The position numbers and the translations under genes are program-made. From Spirulina sp. DLM2.Bin59 (GTDB lineage Bacteria > Cyanobacteriota > Cyanobacteriia > Cyanobacteriales > Spirulinaceae): a stretch of 6,521 nt of DNA. How positions within the stretch are numbered: position 1 is the stretch's first letter; the number at the start of each line of letters is the position of its first letter. The stretch covers positions 1-6,521 of the forward strand of contig RECT01000318.1 in NCBI GenBank assembly GCA_007693875.1. The letters run 5' to 3'. Below, in pieces: positions 1 to 5,834 of this stretch. Under the pieces are notes generated by a model that was not told where the DNA came from, searched no databases, and was given only the letters and a program-made list of their open reading frames with translations.

Positions 1-1307
1 GGGGGGGCGATTTCTGGGGTTAGTTGTTCGATCATTTCCACCAGTTCCCGTTCAAAGAGGAGGTGGGCGCGGTTAGTTTTGCCGCCGACGAAGAAGCGAT
101 CGCCTACTTGTAATGCCCAAATTTGCGAATGGGAAACGTAACTCATCACTACGCCCACCATTAACAGCCCAAACCCCGCATAAACCAAAGGCACACCGGG
201 ATCCGCCTTAATCTGTAACCCCGTACTGCCGATTAACTGCACCACGGTTAACCGTAGCCCTTCCTGTAAATCGATGGCCATCCCTTCCCGCACCGCCCCC
301 AAGGGCTGACCATCTTCCCCATAGACCAATAACAAGCCCTGAAGATCCCTCGCCACCAGGGAAACGCCGCTGGTCATTTCTGGATTGGTGGGAACCCAGG
401 TGGCCCAGAGGCGACTGCTGCTGCTGGTTTCCAAGGGGGCCATGGGAATTTGAAAAATGGGGCTGTTGTTAACCCGCACCTGCACCGCATCAATGCCCCA
501 ATTGGTTTGATAAAGTGTCACCCCATGGTAACGAAGGGGATGGTTGACGGAAATGGTTTGGCGATCGCGCTCCACCCCGGCTTGATCCACCACCGATAAA
601 TCCGAATAAAACTGATCGATCGCCCCTTGGGGGGTGTAGTCAATCCAAAAACGATTCACCTTAATTTCCCAGTCCTTGGGGACTTGGGTCGCAGACAACG
701 GCCCCGCGTCGATCAGGTTGGTAATCGCCCGCTGGGAACCACTGGGGATAATTTCCTGGGCAAAAAACCCCGATAACGCCCCCCACACCCCCCCGGCCAG
801 AATCAACAGCAAACTGATATGGACAACAATCGGGCCAATTTTCCCCATCAACCCTTTGCGGGCATAGAGTTGATCCGCTTCGGTAAATAGGGCATAACCT
901 CGGGCCGTGAGCAGGGGGGCTAAACGGTTGAGGGAGCCGCTGCCCAATTCCACACTGAGGGCCAGTTTTTCAAACTGTTGCGGCTTGCTGTAATACTGCC
1001 AACGGCGGGCCAACTTTAGGGCGGGCCATTGGCGCAGGAAGCTACAGGTGGTGAGGCTGGCGGCCAGGAGGACAAGGAGCGTCAGGAACCAGCCGGTGCG
1101 GTAAACATGGTCTAACCCCAGGAAGCCAATCACCCGCCAGGACAGGAAACCAAAGAGGGCGGGGTCTTCGGGGTAGTTGGCTTGGTAATAGCCGAGGCTT
1201 TGCCCCTGCTCGATCACCGTGCCGCTGATGCTGAATAGGGCGATCGCCAACAGGAGGAGGATCGCAAAACGGAGGTCGGTGAGGAGGCGGAGACTTTGAC
1301 GGAGCAT
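1..1307 (-). CDS. ccs1: Cytochrome c biogenesis protein Ccs1 (ResB/CcsB family), C-terminus cut by window edge
   Basis: A continuous open frame of 435 codons runs from the ATG at 1307 off the left edge. A TGA stop lies in frame three codons upstream of this ATG, so it is the first possible start; no Shine-Dalgarno sequence is visible. Ccs1 works with CcsA in system II cytochrome c maturation, which delivers and attaches haem to apocytochromes such as cytochrome f and c6 on the lumenal side of the thylakoid. Hydrophobic segments lie at about residues 12-30, 72-90, 158-180 and 372-391. A large soluble, presumably lumenal, loop lies between the third and fourth. The start (RLLTDLRFAILLLL, then SGTVIEQGQ) and the loop motif VNHPLRYHGVTLYQTNWG (254-271) are typical of the family. 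His163 in GPIVVHISLL, within the third segment, probably corresponds to the conserved functional histidine of chloroplast Ccs1; that match is from memory. Family members are about 450 residues, so only a short tail should be missing. The gene follows cphA on the same strand after 91 bp. Confidence 0.93.
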   Translation of the reverse strand, partial: MLRQSLRLLTDLRFAILLLLAIALFSISGTVIEQGQSLGYYQANYPEDPALFGFLSWRVIGFLGLDHVYRTGWFLTLLVLLAASLTTCSFLRQWPALKLARRWQYYSKPQQFEKLALSVELGSGSLNRLAPLLTARGYALFTEADQLYARKGLMGKIGPIVVHISLLLILAGGVWGALSGFFAQEIIPSGSQRAITNLIDAGPLSATQVPKDWEIKVNRFWIDYTPQGAIDQFYSDLSVVDQAGVERDRQTISVNHPLRYHGVTLYQTNWGIDAVQVRVNNSPIFQIPMAPLETSSSSRLWATWVPTNPEMTSGVSLVARDLQGLLLVYGEDGQPLGAVREGMAIDLQEGLRLTVVQLIGSTGLQIKADPGVPLVYAGFGLLMVGVVMSYVSHSQIWALQVGDRFFVGGKTNRAHLLFERELVEMIEQLTPEIAP

Positions 1308-1340
1308 GGTTAATCAGGAGGCGCAATAATTTAGCCTTTG

Positions 1341-1380
1341 GAGGAGGAAAGAGAAGAGAGAAGAATTCGCTTTCCCCCTC
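1341..1380 (-). other. Hairpin in the cphA-ccs1 gap
   Basis: Read on the minus strand, GAGGGGGAAAG (1380-1370) pairs with CTTTCCTCCTC (1351-1341) over 11 pairs, all Watson-Crick except one G-U. The loop is 18 nt and pyrimidine-rich. It lies just past the cphA stop. No U-tract follows the stem, so it is not a classic intrinsic terminator. It could stabilise the cphA 3' end or attenuate read-through into ccs1. The arms are purine-only and pyrimidine-rich, so part of the pairing may simply reflect base composition. Confidence 0.35.
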
Positions 1381-1400
1381 ACTCCTCTCCCCTCACTCCT
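1375..1400. repeat. Short direct repeat at the cphA 3' end
   Basis: CCCCTCACTCCT occurs at 1375-1386 and again at 1389-1400, two bases apart. The second copy runs into the cphA stop codon (TAG, complement of 1399-1401). It looks like a small slippage duplication in a low-complexity tract; no function is implied. Confidence 0.6.
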
Positions 1401-4017
1401 AGGGAGCTTTGTGGGCTTCAATGAGGGCGATCGCCGGCGCAACACTTTCCGGCGTGATCACCACCAAACCTTCATCTTCAACCGCTTTGAGTGCAAATTC
1501 AATGGCCTCAGTCTCATTTAAAATCACCTCATGATCCCGTTCAGGGCAAGCTTGGGTAATGCCTTTAACAATCAGATCCGCCACTGCGCCACTATCGCGG
1601 CCCCGGCGATCCTCATCTTCCTTGACAATCACCCGGTCAAACATATCCGCAGCCAAGGCCCCTAGAGCGATTAAATCTTCATCGCGGCGATCGCCCGGCG
1701 CACCCACCACGCCGATCCGTTGCCCTTGCCAATTTTTAACAAAGCCACCCAGGGCCTCATAGCCCGCCGGATTATGGGCATAGTCAATCAGCACATGGTG
1801 GCGAGGCAGTTTAAACAAATTCATCCGGCCCGGGGTTTGTTCCGCCGACAGTTCAAAAGTACGCAACCCTTGGCGGATCTGCTCAATCCCCACCCCTTGG
1901 GCAAAGGCCGCCAGACAGGCCGCCAAAGCATTGGCAATCATAAACGGAGCCATCCCCGCCAGGGTCACGGGGATATGTTTCGCCTCCTCAATTTTCAGCG
2001 TTAACGTCCCCTCTTTAATGGCCAAATAACCATCTTCATAGACCGCCGCCAACCGACCCCGCCGCAGGTGATCCTGCAACACCGGGTTATCGGGGTTCAT
2101 GGAAAAATAGGCAATCTTGGCCTTAGCCCGTTCCGTCATCGCCGCCACGAGGGGATCGTCAGCATTGAGCACCGCGTAGCCACTGGCGGCCGCCACCTCT
2201 GCAACGACACTTTTCACATGGGCCATTTGCTCCACGGTATTAATATCCCCTAACCCCAAATGGTCAGCGGCCACATTCAACACCACCCCCACATCACATT
2301 GATCAAAGGCTAAACCGGAGCGCAAAATGCCCCCCCGTGCGGTTTCCAGCACCGCCACCTCAACGGTGGGGTCTTTAAGGATCACCTGAGCACTTTGAGG
2401 CCCCGTGGTGTCGCCTTTTTCCACCAAATATTCCCCCACATAGATGCCGTCGGTGGTGGTGTAGCCGACGACTTGGCCCGTTTGGCGGAAAATATGGGCG
2501 GTGAGGCGGGTGGTGGTGGTTTTGCCGTTCGTGCCGGTGATGGCAACGATGGGGATGCGGGGGGAACTGTGTTCCGGGAAGAGCATATCAAGGACGGCGG
2601 CCCCCACATTACGGGGCAGACCATCGCTGGGGGCCGCGTGCATCCGGAACCCTGGGGCGGCGTTGACTTCCACAATCACACCGTTGGTTTCCCGCAGGGG
2701 TTTGCTAATGTCCGATGTCACCACATCAATGCCGGCAATATCGAGGCCGATGGTTTTCACCACCCGTTGAGCAATCCACACATTTTCAGGGTGAATGACA
2801 TCGGTGCGATCGATGGCAATGCCGCCGGTACTGAGGTTGGCGGTGGCCCGCAAATAGACCCGCTCGCCCTCCGGGGGGATGCTGTCGAGGTTGTAACCTT
2901 GGCGGGCGAGGACATCGGTGGCGGTTTTATCCAGTTTGATTTTGGTTAAAACGTTGTCGTGGCCTTCGCCTCGGCGGGGGTCTTCGTTGGTGCGATCGAT
3001 CAGTTCGTTGATCGTGTTGCGGCCATTGCCGATCACATGGGCGGGGACGCGCTCGGCAACGGCAATCACTTTGCCATTGACCACTAAAATGCGGTGATCG
3101 CTGCCTTGGTAGTAGCGTTCAACAATCACAGAGTTGGTTTTCGAGGCTTCGTTCGCCAGGTCGTAGGCTCCTTCAGCAACATCCCAACTATTAATATCAA
3201 TGGTGATGCCCCGGCCGTGGTTGCCATCGAGGGGCTTTAAGACGATGGGATAGCCCCCCACATCGTCGATCGCATCTTCCAATTCGTCCAAATAGCGAAT
3301 CACCGTGCCATTGGGGACGGGAATCCCGGCATCCCGGAGGATGGTTTTTGTGCCTTCCTTATCGCAGGCCAGTTCCACACCGAGGATGCTGGAGTAGTCC
3401 GAGAGGGTGGCTTGAATCCGTTTGGCCTTCGCCCCATAGCCCAGTTGGATCATCGAGCGGGCGCTGAGGTGCATCCAGGGAATTTTCCGGGCATCGGCTT
3501 CAGCGATGATCGTTTCGGTGCTGGGGCCGAGGGAGGCGTTGGCCATCAGTTCCCGCAGATCAGCCAAGTCCTGCTGAAATTCACTTTCGGGATAAGTGCC
3601 GGTTTCCACCAAACTTTGGCAGAGGCGCACGGCGGCCCGGCCGGCGTAGCGGCCCGCCTGCTCATCGACATATTCAAACACGACGTTATACACGCCGCGA
3701 TCGCCCGTTTCGCGGGTACGGCCAAAGCCGACAGGCATCCCCACCAGTTCCTGAAGTTCCAGGGCAATGTGCTCAATAATGTGGCCCATCAATGTGCCAT
3801 TTTGCACCCGCTCCAGAAAGCCGCCGCGATAGCCTGGCGAACAGTAATGCTCCACTAAACTGGGGAGGAGCTGACACAACCCATCGTAAAACCCATCAAT
3901 TTGGTTGGAATAGACCTCATCGAGGTCTTCCAGGTCAAGGCGCATGACGATCAACTTGGGATAGCGGATGCTCCAGTAGTTGGGGCCACGCAGAGTCAGG
4001 GTTTTGAGAATTTTCAT
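1399..4017 (-). CDS. cphA: Cyanophycin synthetase CphA (CphA1 type)
   Basis: This cytoplasmic enzyme builds cyanophycin by ATP-dependent addition of Asp to the backbone and Arg to each Asp side chain. At 872 residues it is essentially the length of the Synechocystis enzyme, and the start MKILKTLTLRGPNYWSIR matches the family, which supports the ATG at 4017. Three domains are visible. Residues 1 to about 160 form the N-terminal domain, with an HxxEH motif at 79-83. Residues about 161-480 form an ATP-grasp domain with KPLDGNHGRG (261-270) and the metal-binding VIVEVNAAPGFRMH (447-460). Residues about 485-872 form a Mur-ligase-like domain with P-loop GTNGKTTTT (495-503), TPGRMN (728-733), DYAHNP (745-750) and GDRRD (775-779). 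The ATP-grasp domain is the Asp-adding site and the Mur-ligase domain the Arg-adding site in characterised CphA1. Both nucleotide-binding sites look intact, which argues against CphA2, where the C-terminal site is degenerate. It lies 121 bp downstream of cphB on the same strand, so a cphB-cphA transcript is likely. No Shine-Dalgarno sequence is seen. Confidence 0.98.
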   Translation of the reverse strand: MKILKTLTLRGPNYWSIRYPKLIVMRLDLEDLDEVYSNQIDGFYDGLCQLLPSLVEHYCSPGYRGGFLERVQNGTLMGHIIEHIALELQELVGMPVGFGRTRETGDRGVYNVVFEYVDEQAGRYAGRAAVRLCQSLVETGTYPESEFQQDLADLRELMANASLGPSTETIIAEADARKIPWMHLSARSMIQLGYGAKAKRIQATLSDYSSILGVELACDKEGTKTILRDAGIPVPNGTVIRYLDELEDAIDDVGGYPIVLKPLDGNHGRGITIDINSWDVAEGAYDLANEASKTNSVIVERYYQGSDHRILVVNGKVIAVAERVPAHVIGNGRNTINELIDRTNEDPRRGEGHDNVLTKIKLDKTATDVLARQGYNLDSIPPEGERVYLRATANLSTGGIAIDRTDVIHPENVWIAQRVVKTIGLDIAGIDVVTSDISKPLRETNGVIVEVNAAPGFRMHAAPSDGLPRNVGAAVLDMLFPEHSSPRIPIVAITGTNGKTTTTRLTAHIFRQTGQVVGYTTTDGIYVGEYLVEKGDTTGPQSAQVILKDPTVEVAVLETARGGILRSGLAFDQCDVGVVLNVAADHLGLGDINTVEQMAHVKSVVAEVAAASGYAVLNADDPLVAAMTERAKAKIAYFSMNPDNPVLQDHLRRGRLAAVYEDGYLAIKEGTLTLKIEEAKHIPVTLAGMAPFMIANALAACLAAFAQGVGIEQIRQGLRTFELSAEQTPGRMNLFKLPRHHVLIDYAHNPAGYEALGGFVKNWQGQRIGVVGAPGDRRDEDLIALGALAADMFDRVIVKEDEDRRGRDSGAVADLIVKGITQACPERDHEVILNETEAIEFALKAVEDEGLVVITPESVAPAIALIEAHKAP

Positions 4018-4090
4018 AGGTGCTTATCTATATTCAGTGAAGACGCACGGGATTCGCCATGGCTTAGTGTCTCTTGTGGAAAAGTTCAGA

Positions 4091-4111
4091 AACTGTCCAT
4101 CGAGAACAGTT
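4091..4111 (-). repeat. Small inverted repeat in the cphB-cphA gap
   Basis: The 121-bp gap at 4018-4138 holds no gene. AACTGT (4091-4096) and ACAGTT (4106-4111) form a 6-bp stem with a 9-nt loop. The second arm also lies inside an 11-bp palindrome, AGAACAGTTCT (4103-4113). There is no T-tract, so termination is not evident. A protein-binding site or a weak mRNA hairpin between the two genes is possible. An AT-rich TATAGAT lies only about 8 nt before the cphA ATG, which is too close for an ordinary leader. Confidence 0.3.
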
Positions 4112-4138
4112 CTTGATCACGGATTGACCCTGTAGCCC

Positions 4139-4969
4139 TTAGGCGGACTTTTCCTCACTCATGGGGGTGAGGGGACGACGTTGGTGGATGTGGTAGCGAT
4201 CGCCATGGCAGAGGATATGCACCCGCAGGCTGTGAAGGCTCAGGGGGTCGGTGACGCTGACATCCAGTTGATTGGTGTGGGAGAGGGTTTGGGGGTCAAC
4301 GATGGTGACGTTGCCCTTGCCGATCACCTCCATCCAACCATCATGCTCAAACATGGCACAGGTATCTTCATCAATGCCAATGCCGAGGCGATCGGGGTGA
4401 ATGGCGATCGCTGTCATCAGCCGGGCCATACGGTTACGGTTGTTAAAATGCTGATCGACAATCACCTCCGGAATCATCCCTAAACCCATAGTCATATCGA
4501 CGAGGGCGCGGTTGGGGGATTCGCCACTACCGCCGCCGCCGATCATGTGGTGGCCCATCACCGCCGCCCCGGCACTGGTTCCCGCCAGGCTCAGTTCCTG
4601 CTTTTGCACCCGCTCGCGAATCCGCTCCATAAAGGGGGTTTCCGCCAAGAGGCCACAGAGGCGCAGTTGGTCGCCGCCGGTCAAAAAAATGCCGGTGCAG
4701 GTTTCCAGATATTCGAGGTATTGGGAATTTTCCCCCTGGGCGCGATCGCGAATGTCGATCAATTCTGCCTGCTTGGCTCCCATATCGGTAAAGATGTGTT
4801 GGTACCGTTCCCCCACCAGCAGGGGTTCCCGTGAAGCTGAGGGCACAATGCCAATCACCGCGTTACTCCCGCCGGAGCGATGGAAAAAGGTATGTAAAAT
4901 TTCGCGTCCATGTACCTTGTCTTCCGCACCTCCAATCACGAGGATCGCGGTTTTAGTTGGTTTTGGCAT
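4139..4969 (-). CDS. cphB: Cyanophycinase CphB
   Basis: Cyanophycinase is a cytoplasmic serine peptidase that splits cyanophycin into beta-Asp-Arg dipeptides, releasing nitrogen from the reserve CphA makes. From the ATG at 4969 the protein has 276 residues. It begins MPKPTKTAILVIGGAEDKVHGREIL, close to the Synechocystis enzyme as I recall it. With this start the nucleophile in GTSAG is Ser132 and the conserved DQH is 172-174, the same numbers as in the Synechocystis protein. Other family motifs are GIVPSASREP, FLTGGDQLRL, GHHMIGGGGSGE, DQHFNNRNRMARL and GIDEDTCAMFE. The frame stays open upstream to an ATG at 5038, with another at 5005. Those extra 23 residues (MRLALNSILYRMLQVESYSP...) have no counterpart in the family, and a candidate -10 element at 5008-5013 would start transcription downstream of both, so I reject them. 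No Shine-Dalgarno sequence supports any start. The gene is divergent from trmD and precedes cphA. Confidence 0.95.
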   Translation of the reverse strand: MPKPTKTAILVIGGAEDKVHGREILHTFFHRSGGSNAVIGIVPSASREPLLVGERYQHIFTDMGAKQAELIDIRDRAQGENSQYLEYLETCTGIFLTGGDQLRLCGLLAETPFMERIRERVQKQELSLAGTSAGAAVMGHHMIGGGGSGESPNRALVDMTMGLGMIPEVIVDQHFNNRNRMARLMTAIAIHPDRLGIGIDEDTCAMFEHDGWMEVIGKGNVTIVDPQTLSHTNQLDVSVTDPLSLHSLRVHILCHGDRYHIHQRRPLTPMSEEKSA

Positions 4970-5007
4970 TTGAGCTTCTGGCGAGTACGATTCAACTTGT
5001 AGCATTC

Positions 5008-5013
5008 TGTATA
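5008..5013 (-). promoter_or_regulatory. Candidate -10 element for cphB
   Basis: TATACA on the minus strand, within ATACTATACAG, matches TATAAT at 4 of 6 positions. It would place a transcript start near 5001 and a leader of about 30 nt before the cphB ATG at 4969. There is no good -35 box 17 bp upstream (GCGTCT), so the promoter would need an activator or another contact. Confidence 0.3.
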
Positions 5014-5041
5014 GTATCGAATTTAAAGCGAGACGCATAAC

Positions 5042-5047
5042 TATACA
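5042..5047 (+). promoter_or_regulatory. Candidate -10 element for trmD
   Basis: TATACA on the plus strand, within ATAACTATACAG, mirrors the cphB element. It would start transcription near 5054, about 37 nt before the trmD ATG. The -35 position holds only GAATTT. AT-rich TTAATAAATA at 5068-5077 is an alternative but would leave a very short leader. Confidence 0.28.
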
Positions 5048-5090
5048 GTCTATCGAAGGCCTGCCGGTTAATAAATACCCCTAAGCTCCG

Positions 5091-5792
5091 ATGCGTTTTG
5101 ATCTCATCACATTATTTCCGGATTTTTTCACATCCCCCCTCGGCTCGGGTCTGTTGGGGAAGGCGATCGCCCAGGGCATTGCCGAGGTCCATTGCACGAA
5201 TCCCCGGGATTTCACCACCGACAAGCACCACCGCGTCGATGATGAACCCTACGGCGGCGGCGTGGGGATGCTGCTGAAGCCTGACCCAATTTTTGCCGCT
5301 GTGGAATCCCTGCCGGTTTTACCCCGCCGGGAAATTATCCTCATGTCCCCCCAGGGGCAACCCCTCAACCATGATCTCCTGATCGAGCTGAGTACGACGG
5401 CGGCTCAACTGGTGTTGATCTGTGGCCACTACGAAGGGGTAGACGAGCGCGTCCGCCATCACCTCGTCACCCGAGAAATTTCTTTAGGGGATTTTGTCCT
5501 GACCTGTGGTGAAATCCCTGCTTTAACAATTATCAACGGCGTGACGCGACTGCTCCCCGGCACCGTGGGAAAAACGGAATCCCTCAAGGCGGAAAGCTTT
5601 GCCAATGGACTGCTAGACTATCCCCAATACACCCGTCCCGCTTCCTTTCGGGGTTGGGATGTGCCGGAGGTGTTGCGGTCGGGGAACCATGGGGCGATCG
5701 CCCAATGGCGGTTTGAGCAACAATGCCAACGCACCCGCGATCGTCGTCCCGACCTTTGGGAAACCTGGCAACAGCGAACCCCAACCCCCTAA
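5091..5792 (+). CDS. trmD: tRNA (guanine-N1-)-methyltransferase TrmD
   Basis: TrmD uses S-adenosylmethionine to methylate N1 of G37, next to the anticodon of tRNAs reading certain Leu, Pro and Arg codons, and so limits +1 frameshifting. The 233 residues begin MRFDLITLFPDFF, the usual family start, which fixes the ATG at 5091. Family motifs in order are PYGGGVGM (53-60), LMSPQGQPL (84-92), the SPOUT-knot segments CGHYEGVDERV (111-121) and SLGDFVLTCGEIPAL (131-145), LLDYPQYTRP (174-183) and SGNHGAIAQWR (197-207). SPOUT enzymes act as dimers with the cofactor bound in a deep trefoil knot. The knot reads LTCGE where many bacteria have LTGGE; I recall Cys there in other cyanobacterial TrmDs. The stretch KAESF has Glu168 where well-studied TrmDs have the proposed general base Asp. 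The protein is shorter than the E. coli enzyme (about 255). The gene is not beside rpsP, rimM or rplS, its partners in many bacteria. No Shine-Dalgarno sequence precedes it. Confidence 0.98.
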   Translation: MRFDLITLFPDFFTSPLGSGLLGKAIAQGIAEVHCTNPRDFTTDKHHRVDDEPYGGGVGMLLKPDPIFAAVESLPVLPRREIILMSPQGQPLNHDLLIELSTTAAQLVLICGHYEGVDERVRHHLVTREISLGDFVLTCGEIPALTIINGVTRLLPGTVGKTESLKAESFANGLLDYPQYTRPASFRGWDVPEVLRSGNHGAIAQWRFEQQCQRTRDRRPDLWETWQQRTPTP

Positions 5793-5823
5793 CCGCCGTC
5801 ATCCCCTTTACTTACGAGAAATT

Positions 5824-5828
5824 GAGGT
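5824..5828 (+). promoter_or_regulatory. Ribosome binding site for the DUF3747 gene
   Basis: GAGGT lies 6 nt before the ATG at 5835. It is the only clear Shine-Dalgarno sequence before a gene start in this window, and it decides that start. The 42-bp gap after trmD has no terminator-like hairpin, so co-transcription with trmD is possible. Confidence 0.6.
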
Positions 5829-5834
5829 ATTCCC

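Larger units (their letters stand above)
5007..5048. repeat. 9-bp inverted repeat in the cphB-trmD divergent region
   Basis: CTGTATAGT (5007-5015) and ACTATACAG (5040-5048) are perfect reverse complements separated by 24 bp, with arm centres 33 bp apart. A TATCGAA direct repeat (5015-5021 and 5051-5057) sits beside the arms. Each arm reads ACTATACAG towards the gene it faces, cphB on the minus strand and trmD on the plus strand. This suggests paired divergent promoters, a two-site operator, or both. The repeat itself is certain; its function is inferred. Confidence 0.55.
96..5701. repeat. HIP1 octamer palindromes (11 dispersed copies)
   Basis: Exact GCGATCGC occurs at 96-103, 561-568, 1240-1247, 1427-1434, 1687-1694, 3697-3704, 4196-4203, 4404-4411, 4742-4749, 5163-5170 and 5694-5701. 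Chance predicts about 0.1 copies at even base composition. All copies lie inside ccs1, cphA, cphB or trmD; none is in a gap or in the DUF3747 gene. HIP1 is a known hallmark of many cyanobacterial genomes. Confidence 0.95.

Noticed and set aside
1042..1326. 94-codon minus-strand frame starting at TTG 1326
   Set aside because: It overlaps the ccs1 start in another frame and gives an Arg/Pro-rich product. The ccs1 frame has the membrane segments and family motifs.
2449..2523. GGT/GTGG-rich short repeats
   Set aside because: They encode conserved Thr-rich parts of CphA, including the P-loop GTNGKTTTT, so they are coding constraint and not a repeat element.
2395..2949. 184-codon plus-strand open frame antisense to cphA
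   Set aside because: It is a shadow of cphA, which is strongly conserved along the whole stretch. The translation is Gly-rich with no recognisable domain.
3412..3858. 148-codon plus-strand open frame antisense to the cphA N-terminal domain
   Set aside because: It lies entirely opposite conserved cphA codons, and its translation shows no family signature.
4512..4973. 153-codon plus-strand open frame opposite cphB
   Set aside because: It is a mirror of cphB; the translation is low-complexity, rich in Pro, Arg and Ser, with no motif.
4999..5012. Possible NtcA box in the cphB upstream region (GTA-N8-TAT)
   Set aside because: It misses one base of GTA-N8-TAC and overlaps the candidate -10 instead of lying near -41, so activation from it is unlikely. 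I found no exact NtcA box in the gaps upstream of cphA or cphB.
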